Source: Chitinophaga qingshengii
GTDB taxonomy: Bacteria > Bacteroidota > Bacteroidia > Chitinophagales > Chitinophagaceae
Assembly (NCBI RefSeq): GCF_014529935.1
Contig: NZ_JACVFC010000001.1
Coordinates: 2,542,001-2,606,000 of the forward strand
Direction of reading: 5' to 3'
Length of the DNA: 64,000 bases
Below, piece by piece: positions 53,230-62,496 of the stretch. The position numbers and the translations under genes were made by a program. The notes under the pieces were generated by a model. That model did not search any database. It was not told the origin of the DNA and saw only the letters and a program-made list of their open reading frames with translations. Every line of letters starts with the position of its first letter. Positions within the stretch are counted from its first letter, which is position 1.

Positions 53230-54552
53230 TTATTTCACCAGGAAAGTAACGATAAACAACACTGCCAGCACATACATCACCGGACTGATTTGTTTGTATT
53301 GCCCGGTCAGCACTTTCAGCAACACATAAGACAACATACCGAATACAATACCTTCAGCGATGCTATAGGTATACGGCATCATCACAATAGCCAGGAAAGC
53401 CGGAATGGCTTCAGTAACATCATTAAAATCTATTTTCACTACAGCACCCATCATCAGCATACCAACGATGATCAATGCCGGTGCAGTAGCAGCTTGCGGG
53501 ATCATGGCAAATACCGGCGCAAAAAACAGCGCCAGTAAAAACATCACCGACACAGTCAGGGCAGTTAAACCCGTTTTTCCACCGGCCGCAATTCCACTGG
53601 CACTTTCCACATAGGCGGTCACTACGCTGGTACCCAGCAGGCCCGCAGCGGTAGTACCTATGGCATCGGCCATCAGCGCCTGTTTGGCCCTGGGTAAACG
53701 TCCGTTGGCATCCATCAGTCCGGCTTTATTGCAAAGCCCGATCAGCGTTCCCACGGTATCAAACAGGTTTACCATCAGCAGGGTGAATAAAATCATCACC
53801 ATATCCAGGCTGAATATTTTATCAAACTGTAATTTAAAAGCAATAGGTGCTATTGAAGGAGGAAGGCCTATCAAATGCCCTTCGGGCAGATGGGTGATGC
53901 CCAGTGGTATCCCCGCTACGGTAGCCGCCAGAATGCCGATCAGCAATGCAGCATTTACTTTACGGTACATCAACACAGCGCTCACGATCAGTCCTATCAG
54001 CGCTATCAGCGGCCCTATGCTGGTGATGTTCCCCATTTTTAAGATCACGCCGGCCAGTTTTCCTTCGCCTACGTGGCGCATTCCGGTTTCAATGATACCG
54101 GCATTAGCCATACCAATGAGTGCAATCAACAACCCGATACCTACCGATATCGCATGCTTGAGATTTTCGGGAATACTGTTGATAATCGCCTCCCGGATTC
54201 TGAACAACGAGAGAACAATGAAAATGATCCCTTCCAGGAAAACGGCCGTCAGCGCAAACTGCCAGCTATACCCCATACCCGATACAATGGTGTAGGCAAA
54301 AAAAGCATTCAGTCCCATGCCGGGCGCTACACCGATAGGCAACCGGGCGTACAATGCCATTACCAGCGTGCCAATGGCTGCGGCCAGGGCGGTAGCAGTG
54401 ATCAATGCGTGAAAATCCATCCCCGTTCCCGACAGGATACTGGGATTCACTGCGAGGATATACGCCATGGTGGAAAAGGTGGTCAAACCGGCGAGTACTT
54501 CTTTCTTTACCGTAGTATTGTTTTCGGAGAGCCTGAAAAATTTTGCGAGCAT
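53230..54552 (-). CDS. NCS2 purine permease (AzgA/PbuG-like)
   Basis: A 440-residue membrane protein with about 12-14 hydrophobic segments. FSTMAYILAVNPSILSGTGM and GVAPGMGLNAFFAYTIV near the N terminus are characteristic of the adenine/guanine/hypoxanthine branch of NCS2. It imports purine bases with protons. It ends one base after the LD-carboxypeptidase stop (convergent) and is divergent from the helicase gene. Confidence 0.9.
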   Translation of the reverse strand: MLAKFFRLSENNTTVKKEVLAGLTTFSTMAYILAVNPSILSGTGMDFHALITATALAAAIGTLVMALYARLPIGVAPGMGLNAFFAYTIVSGMGYSWQFALTAVFLEGIIFIVLSLFRIREAIINSIPENLKHAISVGIGLLIALIGMANAGIIETGMRHVGEGKLAGVILKMGNITSIGPLIALIGLIVSAVLMYRKVNAALLIGILAATVAGIPLGITHLPEGHLIGLPPSIAPIAFKLQFDKIFSLDMVMILFTLLMVNLFDTVGTLIGLCNKAGLMDANGRLPRAKQALMADAIGTTAAGLLGTSVVTAYVESASGIAAGGKTGLTALTVSVMFLLALFFAPVFAMIPQAATAPALIIVGMLMMGAVVKIDFNDVTEAIPAFLAIVMMPYTYSIAEGIVFGMLSYVLLKVLTGQYKQISPVMYVLAVLFIVTFLVK

Positions 54553-54603
54553 GCTGCAAAAATAAGCGATTCACGATTTATCATTTTATGCTAATTTCAT
54601 TTC

Positions 54604-57054
54604 ATGCAACAACATTCGCGTGGATGGAAAGTGGTTACCGGATGGCTGGCTGACAAGGGGCTTCAGCCCTTTACATTCCAGGAGGATGCCTGGCAGGCAT
54701 ACCTGCAGGGCCGGTCGGGGATCGTGAATGCGCCTACCGGCTTTGGTAAAACCTTCTCGCTTTTCCTGGGCGCCGTCATCGCCTGGATAGATGCCCATCC
54801 TAAAGACTATCATAAAAAAAGCAGGAATGGCCTGCAACTGATGTGGATAACACCGCTCCGTGCACTGGCGAAAGACCTGGGCAGGGCCATGGAAGAGGTA
54901 TTGCGGGAGCTGGACATCGCCTGGGAAGTAGGTATCCGCAGCGGAGATACGCCCCTGGCTACCCGCGCCAAACAAAAGCAACAGATGCCGGAAGTGCTGA
55001 TCATCACCCCGGAAAGCCTGCACCTGCTGCTGGCGCAGAAAGAATACCCCGCCGTCTTTAAACACCTGCACACGGTCGTTACAGACGAATGGCATGAACT
55101 GCTGGGCAGCAAAAGAGGCGTGATGGTGGAACTGGCGCTCAGCCGCTTACGCGGGCTCAGACCGGAACTGAAGGTATGGGGTATCTCCGCTACCATCGGC
55201 AACCTGGAGGAAGCCCTGGAAGTATTACTGGGCCCTTATCACCAGAACGGCCTGATTATCCGTGCCAACCTGAAAAAGAACATCGCACTGCAAAGTGTGA
55301 TCCCCAACGAAATAGAAAACTACCCCTGGGCAGGCCATCTCGGTATCCGGATGCTGCCACAGGCGTTGCCTATCATTGAAGACAGTCAAACCACGCTGAT
55401 CTTCACCAATACCCGCTCCCAATCGGAGATATGGTACCAGTCACTGCTCAAATATGATCCCATGCTGGCCGGCGCCCTGGCGCTGCATCACGGCTCTATC
55501 GACATGGAACTGCGCATATGGGTGGAAGAAGCCTTGCATAATGGTATCCTCAAAGCGGTGGTATGTACAGCCAGCCTGGACCTGGGCGTGGATTTCCGCC
55601 CGGTAGATGCGGTGATACAGGTAGGCAGCCCCAAAGGAGTGGCCCGCTTCCTGCAACGTGCCGGCCGTAGCGGTCACCAGCCGGGAGCAGTGAGCCGTAT
55701 CTTTTTCCTGCCCACCCACGCCCTGGAACTGGTGGAAGCCGCTGCACTTAAAGCCGCAATGGAACAGGATCTGATTGAAAGCAGAATGCCGGTACTGCTG
55801 GCATACGATGTATTACTGCAATACCTGATGACGCTGGCAGTTTCTGATGGTTTTTATGCCCCTGAGATATATGAAGAAGTGCGTAAGACCTTCTGTTACC
55901 AGGACCTTACGCCGGACGAATGGCAGTGGATACTGGCCTTTCTTACCACAGGCGGTGAAGCGCTGGGCAGCTACGATGAATTCCGTAAACTGGAACGCCA
56001 GGGCGATCATTACTATTGCAAAAGCCGTATGCTGGCCATGCGGCACCGCCTGCACATCGGCACTATCGTGAGCGATGCCATGCTGAAAGTGAAGTTCATG
56101 AGCGGGGGCTATGTAGGCGTAATCGAAGAAAGTTTTATCTCCCGGCTCTCTCCGGGCGATAGTTTTACGCTGGCCGGCCGTAACCTGGAATTTGTGCTTA
56201 TCAAGGATATGACGGTACTGGTACGCAAGTCCAACGCCAAACGCACTATCGTACCCAGTTATATGGGCGGGCGTATCCCCTTGTCGTCCAACCTGGGCCG
56301 TATGCTCCGTGAGAAATTCAACGAAGCGCTTTCCCGCCGCACCAAAGACCCGGAGCTGATAGCGCTGCAACCGCTGTTCAGCCGCCAGGAGGAACTGTCG
56401 CATATACCGAAGGCCAATGAACTGCTGATAGAAAAAATCACCACCAAAGATGGTTACCATCTTTTTGTATATCCTTTTGAAGGCAGGTTGGTACACGAAG
56501 TAATGGCCGCGCTGCTGGCATACCGTATCAGCCGTATTCAGCCTATCACCTTCTCCATTGCCATGAATGACTATGGTTTTGAGTTACTGTCGGATCAGCC
56601 CATACCGCTCACCGCGGAAAATGCCAAACAGTTGTTTTCTACGGACAACCTGCTGACAGAGTTACAAACCAGTGTTAATGCCACAGAAATGGCGCGCCGC
56701 AAGTTCCGGGATATCGCCGTGATTGCCGGGCTCATTTTCCAGGGTTATCCCGGAAAACACAAGGCCAACCGGCATTTACAGTCATCCGCTTCCCTGCTTT
56801 TTAATGTATTTAAAGACTATGATCCGCAGAATCTGCTGCTGAAACAGGCTTTCAATGAAGCCTTTTTTTACCAGATGGAAGAAGCCCGTTTGCGGGAAAC
56901 ACTGGAGCGTATCGCGGAAAGCCGTATCGTGATTACCGAACCGGATAAACTCACGCCTTTCTGTTTCCCGATTAAGGTGGACAGCCTCCGTGACACGATG
57001 ACCAGCGAAAAACTGGAAGACAGAATTAAAAAATTGATTGCCGTCAACGGTTAA
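54604..57054 (+). CDS. Ligase-associated DEXH-box helicase (Lhr-like)
   Basis: An 816-residue superfamily 2 helicase. Walker A PTGFGKT (44-50), DEXH motif DEWH (160-163) in TDEWHELLGSK, and the QRAGRSGHQ motif VI are visible; the C-terminal half is the Lhr-like extension with winged-helix segments. It is the helicase of the ligase-associated DNA damage response set. It is followed by pdeM (20-bp gap) and a deacetylase-like gene. The ligase and exonuclease partners are at 45341-47960. Confidence 0.92.
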   Translation: MQQHSRGWKVVTGWLADKGLQPFTFQEDAWQAYLQGRSGIVNAPTGFGKTFSLFLGAVIAWIDAHPKDYHKKSRNGLQLMWITPLRALAKDLGRAMEEVLRELDIAWEVGIRSGDTPLATRAKQKQQMPEVLIITPESLHLLLAQKEYPAVFKHLHTVVTDEWHELLGSKRGVMVELALSRLRGLRPELKVWGISATIGNLEEALEVLLGPYHQNGLIIRANLKKNIALQSVIPNEIENYPWAGHLGIRMLPQALPIIEDSQTTLIFTNTRSQSEIWYQSLLKYDPMLAGALALHHGSIDMELRIWVEEALHNGILKAVVCTASLDLGVDFRPVDAVIQVGSPKGVARFLQRAGRSGHQPGAVSRIFFLPTHALELVEAAALKAAMEQDLIESRMPVLLAYDVLLQYLMTLAVSDGFYAPEIYEEVRKTFCYQDLTPDEWQWILAFLTTGGEALGSYDEFRKLERQGDHYYCKSRMLAMRHRLHIGTIVSDAMLKVKFMSGGYVGVIEESFISRLSPGDSFTLAGRNLEFVLIKDMTVLVRKSNAKRTIVPSYMGGRIPLSSNLGRMLREKFNEALSRRTKDPELIALQPLFSRQEELSHIPKANELLIEKITTKDGYHLFVYPFEGRLVHEVMAALLAYRISRIQPITFSIAMNDYGFELLSDQPIPLTAENAKQLFSTDNLLTELQTSVNATEMARRKFRDIAVIAGLIFQGYPGKHKANRHLQSSASLLFNVFKDYDPQNLLLKQAFNEAFFYQMEEARLRETLERIAESRIVITEPDKLTPFCFPIKVDSLRDTMTSEKLEDRIKKLIAVNG

Positions 57055-57074
57055 GAATTAATAATTTGCAGCCC

Positions 57075-57740
57075 ATGCAAAACAAGGACACCGCGGCGAG
57101 GGAGATATTCCGGTTTAAACAGCAGCACTGGCATCTGTTGGCCGAAAAAGCGATTTACTGGGAAGAAGAAAAAGCACTCATCCTTTCAGACCTGCACCTG
57201 GGTAAATCGGCCCATTTCCGTAAAGCCGGCATTGCCGTGCCGGCAGGTATTATGCAGGAAGACCTGTTCCGGCTGCAGCAGCTGATAACACGCTATCTGC
57301 CGGAAAGGCTCATTATTGTAGGCGATATGTTTCACAGCCGGCACAACAATGAGGTGCAGTATTTCAAAGTATGGCGCGGCCAGTTTGTACATATCCGGAT
57401 AGACCTGGTGCTGGGCAATCATGACATCATGAACGAAGAAATATACAGCCAGTTGGAGATAATTACCCATGAAACGCTGACGATCAGGGATATCCACTTT
57501 ATCCACGAGCCCTGTGAAGATAACAACGGATACCTGTACACGTTTTCCGGTCACCTGCACCCCGCCGTGGTGATGGCCGGCCCTGCCAAACAGCGGCTTC
57601 GTTTACCCTGCTTTTATTTTGGCCGGCATTGCGGTATTTTACCCGCTTTTGGCGACTTTACCGGCCTGGCCAGCCTCGACCCTGCCCCGGGCGAATCCGT
57701 GTTCGTAATCGCCGGAAAATCGATTATCCGGACACAATAA
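57075..57740 (+). CDS. pdeM: Ligase-associated endonuclease PdeM
   Basis: A 221-residue calcineurin-like phosphoesterase. Metal-binding residues are D39 and H41 in LSDLHLGKSAH, D84 in VGDMFHS, N115 and H116 in LGNHD and the GHLHP histidines further on. The ATG at 57075 is used rather than a TTG 9 bp upstream. It would act as a DNA endonuclease with the helicase. The gap to the next gene is 13 bp. Confidence 0.9.
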   Translation: MQNKDTAAREIFRFKQQHWHLLAEKAIYWEEEKALILSDLHLGKSAHFRKAGIAVPAGIMQEDLFRLQQLITRYLPERLIIVGDMFHSRHNNEVQYFKVWRGQFVHIRIDLVLGNHDIMNEEIYSQLEIITHETLTIRDIHFIHEPCEDNNGYLYTFSGHLHPAVVMAGPAKQRLRLPCFYFGRHCGILPAFGDFTGLASLDPAPGESVFVIAGKSIIRTQ

Positions 57741-57753
57741 GTTTTTTCCGATC

Positions 57754-58656
57754 ATGAAGATAGCCTACCACGACCTATATGCTCATCCGTTACCTGCTGA
57801 TCACCGTTTCCCGATGGTGAAATATGAGCTGATACCGGCTCAGTTACTGCGGGAGGGCGTCATCAGCCATGATCAGCTGTGGGCGCCGGAAGCAGCCACC
57901 GAAGAAGTCATCCTCACCACCCATACAAAGACCTGGTGGGAGAAACTGCGCGACCAGACGTTATCCGACAAGGAACAACGGCATATCGGCTTTCGCCAGT
58001 CCCCACAGCTTACCCAACGGGAGATCGTAATAGCGCAGGGTACCATCGACATCGCCCTGCATGCGCTGGACCATGGCATCGGCTTCAATGTGGCCGGCGG
58101 CACGCATCATGCCTTCGCCGACCGGGGAGAAGGTTTCTGCCTGCTCAACGATTTCGCCATTGCGGCCAATTATCTGTTACAACAAAAAAAAGTGAAAAGA
58201 GTGCTCATCACCGATCTGGATGTGCACCAGGGCAATGGAACGGCGGCCCTGTTCGCCGGTAACGACCGTGTATTTACCTTCAGTATGCACGGCGCCCATA
58301 ACTATCCCTTCCATAAGGAAACCTCCGACCTGGACATCCCGTTACCCGATGGTATGACCACCGGTCCTTACCTGCAGTTGCTGGAAGATACGCTACCCCG
58401 GCTGATAGATCAGGTCAAACCAGACATCGTGTGTTACCTCTCCGGTGTGGATATACTCGAAACAGACCGGTATGGCAAGCTTAAAGTAACCCCTGCAGGC
58501 TGCCGGCAGCGCGATGAGATCGTTTTCAGCCTGCTGCATAAACACGGCATCCCCTGCGCCGTAGCGATGGGTGGCGGCTATTCTACCCGTATCAGCGATA
58601 TTGTAAATGCACATTGTAACACCTTTAGGGCAGGGCTGGAGATTTACGGATTTTGA
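57754..58656 (+). CDS. Histone deacetylase-like protein (AcuC/HDAC family)
   Basis: A 300-residue arginase/deacetylase-fold protein. The HDAC motifs are GTHHAFADRGEGFCLLND (about 116-133, with H118 and H119) and DLDVHQGNGT (154-163, with the zinc ligands D156 and H158). It removes acetyl groups from proteins or small molecules such as acetylpolyamines. It lies 13 bp after pdeM, so it is probably co-transcribed with the repair helicase and endonuclease, although it is not a standard member of that set. Its TGA stop is in the repeat at 58646-58742. Confidence 0.88.
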   Translation: MKIAYHDLYAHPLPADHRFPMVKYELIPAQLLREGVISHDQLWAPEAATEEVILTTHTKTWWEKLRDQTLSDKEQRHIGFRQSPQLTQREIVIAQGTIDIALHALDHGIGFNVAGGTHHAFADRGEGFCLLNDFAIAANYLLQQKKVKRVLITDLDVHQGNGTAALFAGNDRVFTFSMHGAHNYPFHKETSDLDIPLPDGMTTGPYLQLLEDTLPRLIDQVKPDIVCYLSGVDILETDRYGKLKVTPAGCRQRDEIVFSLLHKHGIPCAVAMGGGYSTRISDIVNAHCNTFRAGLEIYGF

Positions 58657-58742
58657 TATTTAATTATTTTTATATTTTTTTATTAAAAGGCTACCGTGAT
58701 TAGGGTAAATATCAAAATAACCAAATATCAGAATAACTAAAT
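58646..58742. repeat. Imperfect inverted repeat between convergent deacetylase-like and lolD-like genes
   Basis: It is built from words also found at 909-1114 and 59805-59867 (GATTTACGGATTT, ATTTAGTTATT, GATATTT). The HDAC-like gene ends with TGA in this sequence and the lolD-like gene with TAG in the word ATTTAG (58742-58737). Confidence 0.6.
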
Positions 58743-59387
58743 GATTTTCCCGTCTTTCATCAACAGCTGCCGATCGCTCAGCGGCGCCAGTTCTTCGTTG
58801 TGGGTAACGATGATAAAGGTTTGTTTAAACTGATCTCTCAGTTGCAGGAACATACTGTGCAGTTCCCGGGCATTGTGGGAGTCGAGGTTACCGGTTGGTT
58901 CATCGGCCATCACCACATCCGGGTTATTGATGAGGGCTCTGGCGACGGCCACCCTTTGTTGTTCGCCGCCGGAGAGGGCATTTGGTTTGTGTTCCAAACG
59001 ATGCTTCAGGCCCATGGTTTCCAGGAGGAAAGCCGCTTTTTCCCTTACCTCGCTGCTGCGGGTACCGGCGATAAAGCCGGGAATACATACATTTTCCAGC
59101 GCGCTGAATTCGGGTAAAAGGTGATGGAACTGGAAGATAAAGCCAATATGTCGGTTCCGGAAGTCAGCCAGCGCATTGCCGCTTAAACCCGTCAGATTGA
59201 CATCATTCAGCCAGATCTCGCCCTGGGTGGGCTGGTCCAGTGTGCCGAGTATATGCAGCAGGGTACTTTTGCCGGCCCCGGATGATCCAACGATGGTTAC
59301 GATCTCACCTTTACTGACAGTAATATCTACTCCCTTGAGAATCGGTAAGTTGGAATAATTTTTGGTAACATTGCGAGCGGTAAGCAT
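58737..59387 (-). CDS. lolD: ABC transporter ATPase, LolD-like
   Basis: A 216-residue ATPase with Walker A GSSGAGKST (34-42), signature LSGGEQQR (138-145) and Walker B VVMADEPTGNLD (158-169). It belongs to the MacB/LolD group; its length and the LPEFSALENVCIPG segment fit LolD, which drives release of lipoproteins from the inner membrane. No permease is adjacent, so LolD is the best but not the only choice. Confidence 0.82.
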   Translation of the reverse strand: MLTARNVTKNYSNLPILKGVDITVSKGEIVTIVGSSGAGKSTLLHILGTLDQPTQGEIWLNDVNLTGLSGNALADFRNRHIGFIFQFHHLLPEFSALENVCIPGFIAGTRSSEVREKAAFLLETMGLKHRLEHKPNALSGGEQQRVAVARALINNPDVVMADEPTGNLDSHNARELHSMFLQLRDQFKQTFIIVTHNEELAPLSDRQLLMKDGKII

Positions 59388-59425
59388 AACCCAAAGAAAA
59401 GTAAATAACCGATAAAATAGTAAAA

Positions 59426-59456
59426 GTTGTTTATTTCAAATTAAATAATACTTTTG
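59426..59456 (+). promoter_or_regulatory. Promoter of the DUF2795 gene
   Basis: GTTG (59426-59429), 19 nt, TACTTTTG (59449-59456), followed by C, matches the Bacteroidota promoter. The start codon follows about 32 nt later. Confidence 0.7.
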
Positions 59457-59487
59457 CGGAAAATTAAAAAGTAAAAATTTTAATAAG

Positions 59488-59709
59488 ATGTACTGGACAT
59501 TAGAATTAGCTTCATACCTGGAGGATGCTCCATGGCCAGCTACTAAAGACGAACTTATTGATTACGCCATTCGTTCCGGTGCACCGATCGAAGTAATCGA
59601 GAATTTACAGGAGCTGGAGGATGAGGGAGAAATTTATGAGGGGATTGAAGATATCTGGTCTGATTATCCGTCGCAAGACGACTTCTTCTTTAATGAAGAT
59701 GAGTACTAG
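59488..59709 (+). CDS. DUF2795 family small acidic protein
   Basis: A 73-residue protein with the DUF2795 pattern (SYLEDAPWPATKDELIDYA, then LQELEDEGEIYEG) and a very acidic C terminus (SQDDFFFNEDEY). These small proteins are of unknown function. A consensus promoter and a terminator show that it is an independent transcription unit. Confidence 0.88.
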   Translation: MYWTLELASYLEDAPWPATKDELIDYAIRSGAPIEVIENLQELEDEGEIYEGIEDIWSDYPSQDDFFFNEDEY

Positions 59710-59767
59710 ATCCTGAGCGCTTATTGATTGTACTACTCTCCTGGCATCCTATGCCTGATAAAAAATT

Positions 59768-59797
59768 AAGCCGTTACCAGCAGGTAACGGCTTTTTA
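59768..59797 (+). terminator. Terminator of the DUF2795 gene
   Basis: An 11-bp stem (AAGCCGTTACC with GGTAACGGCTT, 4-nt loop) followed by T5. Confidence 0.85.
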
Positions 59798-59804
59798 TTT
59801 TGGT

Positions 59805-59867
59805 ATTTAGTTATTTGATTATTTAATGTCGTTCCGGGAAAGCCTTTAAATAATCAAATAACTAAAT
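59805..59867. repeat. Inverted repeat with perfect 22-bp arms
   Basis: The arms 59805-59826 and 59846-59867 are exact complements made of ATTTAGTTATTTGATTATTT-type sequence, with a 19-nt loop. It is downstream of the convergent DUF2795 and fabI genes. Confidence 0.85.
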
Positions 59868-59879
59868 GAAGAAATAGTG

Positions 59880-60695
59880 CTATTCTTTTTCCAGTGCATT
59901 CATGATAGCATTGGAAACACCGGTGAAGGAGAATCCGCCGTCATGATACAGGTTCTGCATGGTCACCATTCTCGTCAGGTCGGAGAACAGGGTTACCAGG
60001 TAATCCGCACAGTTGTCAGCAGAAGCATTACCCAGCGGGCTCATTTTTTCTGCATAACCGATGAAACCACCGAAACCTTTCACACCGCTACCTGCCGTAG
60101 TAGGCGTAGGGGACTGGGATACCGTGTTTACACGTACTTTATTTTTTACGCCATAGTGGTAACCGAAGCTGCGTGCTACGGATTCCAGCATCGCTTTCGC
60201 ATCTGCCATTTCGCTGTAATCAGGGAATGCACGCTGTGCAGCAATGTAAGTAAGCGCTACTACAGAACCCCATTCGTTGATAGCATCCATCTGGTAAGCA
60301 GTCTGCAGTACACGGTGCAATGACAGTGCAGAGATGTTCATACTTTTCAGCGAGAAATCGTAGTCCAGGTCTGTATAAGCACGTCCTTTACGTACGTTCA
60401 GGCTCATGCCAACAGAATGCAACACAAAATCTATTTTACCACCAAAATGCTCCATGGATTTGGTAAAAAGATTTTTCAGGTCATCCGTGATGGTTACGTC
60501 TGCCGGAATAACGGGGGCCTTGCAGATTTCAGCCAGTTTGTTGATCTCACCCATACGCAGCGCGACAGGTGCGTTGGTAAGCACTATTTCAGCGCCTTCT
60601 TCCACACAACGAAGCGCAGTTCTCCAGGCCAGCGACTTTTCGTCCAGTGCACCAAAGATGATACCTTTCTTTCCTTTTAATAAGTTATGAGCCAT
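59880..60695 (-). CDS. fabI: Enoyl-ACP reductase FabI
   Basis: A 271-residue NAD-dependent reductase. The start MAHNLLKGKKGIIFGALDE at 60695 fits FabI; the open frame runs 33 codons further upstream without sense. Catalytic residues are Y150, Y160 and K167 in ALTYIAAQRAFPDYSEMADAK (Y-x6-K, FabI type). It reduces enoyl-ACP in the last step of fatty acid elongation. It lies 117 bp downstream of recN and has two -7-like elements in that gap. Confidence 0.94.
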   Translation of the reverse strand: MAHNLLKGKKGIIFGALDEKSLAWRTALRCVEEGAEIVLTNAPVALRMGEINKLAEICKAPVIPADVTITDDLKNLFTKSMEHFGGKIDFVLHSVGMSLNVRKGRAYTDLDYDFSLKSMNISALSLHRVLQTAYQMDAINEWGSVVALTYIAAQRAFPDYSEMADAKAMLESVARSFGYHYGVKNKVRVNTVSQSPTPTTAGSGVKGFGGFIGYAEKMSPLGNASADNCADYLVTLFSDLTRMVTMQNLYHDGGFSFTGVSNAIMNALEKE

Positions 60696-60700
60696 TTGGT

Positions 60701-60723
60701 CAAAATTAATTTCGGCAAAAATA
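60701..60723 (-). promoter_or_regulatory. Possible -7 elements of fabI
   Basis: On the minus strand TATTTTTG (60723-60716) and TAATTTTG (60708-60701) both fit TAnnTTTG. A T-rich run takes the place of a -33 TTTG for the first. Confidence 0.4.
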
Positions 60724-60811
60724 GTCGTTATAGTTGAAAAAAAAAGATATTGCTTCCCGCCCATCGCTTTTGAAGCATCCCGGCCGGGAAACAATAACGG
60801 TTACGCCTGTG

Positions 60812-62458
60812 TTATCTTACCATCTCGCGGGCATTTTCCAGGGCGGCAGCCGTTGGCCGCTCACCACTCAGCATCTGCGCAATCTTATCAATGCGCTCAT
60901 CCATAGACAACAGTCTTACACTGGTGGTCACTTTCTCCGCTTTGGCATCTTTATATACAAAATAATGTGCGTCTGCCTTGCCTGCTATCTGCGGCTGGTG
61001 GGTGATGCAGATAATCTGGTGCGCTTTAGCCAGGTCTTTCAGGATAACGCCCACCTGTCTGGCGGCTTCACCGGAAATACCGGTATCAATTTCATCGAAT
61101 ATCAGTGTAGGCAATGCCACAGACTGGGCCACCAGGGATTTGATACAGAGCATCAGCCGGCTTAACTCACCGCCGGACGCTACTTTGCCTACCGGTGCAA
61201 ACTGGTTGCTGCGGTTGGCATCAAACAGGAACTCGATCGTATCCTGTCCGAAAGGATTCAGTTCACCTTGTGTAATATCTACCTTCAGACGGGCATTGGG
61301 CATACCTACCTGTGCCAGCAATGTATTTACCTTTTTCTCGAAAGGCGCTACCTGTTCCTGTCTTTCCGCTGTAATAGCCGCCGCATCTTTCAACAGGGCT
61401 TCCTGTAGCTGCGCCTGTTCTTTTTCCAGCGATGCCAGTTGTTCATCTAGGTTTAACACTCCTTCCACCTTCACTGTCAGGGCATCCTTAATCGCTAAAA
61501 GCTCATCGGTGGTTTGTACGCCGTGTTTCTTGAAAAGCCGGTACCCCATAGCCATCCGGTCGTTTACCTGCTCAATGCGCGCAGCGTCGTATTGTACCTG
61601 GTCGTTGATACTTTCCACTTCTCCGGCGATATCCTGGAGTTCCAGGTAGGCAGACAACATCCGCTCTGATACGGCCGGCATGTCTTTGTGAAAGGAGGAA
61701 ATACCCAGTATGGAGGATTGCAGTTGTTTCAGCCGCTGGAGGATCGGTTGTTCATCTTCCTTCAACTGAAAAAATACGCGGTTCAGGGTGTTTTTGATTT
61801 CTTCTGCATGGGTCAGCAGCTGTAACTCGTTGTCCAGCTCCTCTACTTCATTGGGACTAAAATCCGCTTCCAGCAGTTCATCCAGCAGGAATTTGTTGTA
61901 ATCCAGTTCTTTATTGGCCTGGTCACGGTCGTCCTGCAGTTGTTTATATTTTTTCTGTACCTGCTGATATTGCAGGAACAGGTGATGGTACACGGGTAAA
62001 GCGCCGGGTTTGGCCAGGGCGTCTATTACTTCCCGCTGGAAGTCGGCGTTGCCCAGTTCCAGGGTATCAAACTGCTGGTGCAGATCTACCAGGAAGCCTG
62101 CCAGCTCAGACAGCTGGGATATGTTGACAGGAGTATCATTGACAAACGCTCTCGATTTACCGGCGGCACTGATTTCCCGGCGGATGATCAGTGTATCTTC
62201 CAGGTCCAGTTCGTGTTGCTGGAAAAAAGCGGCCACCTGTTTTTTTTTCACCTTGAAGATGCCTTCAATTACACATTTGCCGGTTTTATCGAATAGGACG
62301 CCGGGGTCGGCGCGTTCTCCCAGGATCATGGAGAGGGCGCCCAACAGGATAGATTTACCGGCGCCGGTTTCACCGGTGATGACATTAAGGTTACCTGAAA
62401 AATCCACTTCCAGGTGGTCAATAATGGCGTAATTCTTAATGATTAGTCGCTGTAACAT
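60812..62458 (-). CDS. recN: DNA repair protein RecN
   Basis: A 548-residue SMC-like ATPase. Walker A GETGAGKS (29-36) follows LIIKNYAIIDHLEVDF; the coiled-coil middle (about 155-360) is followed by VASGGELSRLMLCIKS and LPTLIFDEIDTGISGEAA as the signature and Walker B parts. It binds DNA ends in double-strand break repair. It is part of a minus-strand run with the TPR-like gene. Confidence 0.95.
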   Translation of the reverse strand: MLQRLIIKNYAIIDHLEVDFSGNLNVITGETGAGKSILLGALSMILGERADPGVLFDKTGKCVIEGIFKVKKKQVAAFFQQHELDLEDTLIIRREISAAGKSRAFVNDTPVNISQLSELAGFLVDLHQQFDTLELGNADFQREVIDALAKPGALPVYHHLFLQYQQVQKKYKQLQDDRDQANKELDYNKFLLDELLEADFSPNEVEELDNELQLLTHAEEIKNTLNRVFFQLKEDEQPILQRLKQLQSSILGISSFHKDMPAVSERMLSAYLELQDIAGEVESINDQVQYDAARIEQVNDRMAMGYRLFKKHGVQTTDELLAIKDALTVKVEGVLNLDEQLASLEKEQAQLQEALLKDAAAITAERQEQVAPFEKKVNTLLAQVGMPNARLKVDITQGELNPFGQDTIEFLFDANRSNQFAPVGKVASGGELSRLMLCIKSLVAQSVALPTLIFDEIDTGISGEAARQVGVILKDLAKAHQIICITHQPQIAGKADAHYFVYKDAKAEKVTTSVRLLSMDERIDKIAQMLSGERPTAAALENAREMVR

Positions 62459-62496
62459 AAGTCAGGAAATAACTTGAATCACAATTTTCTCCCTTC

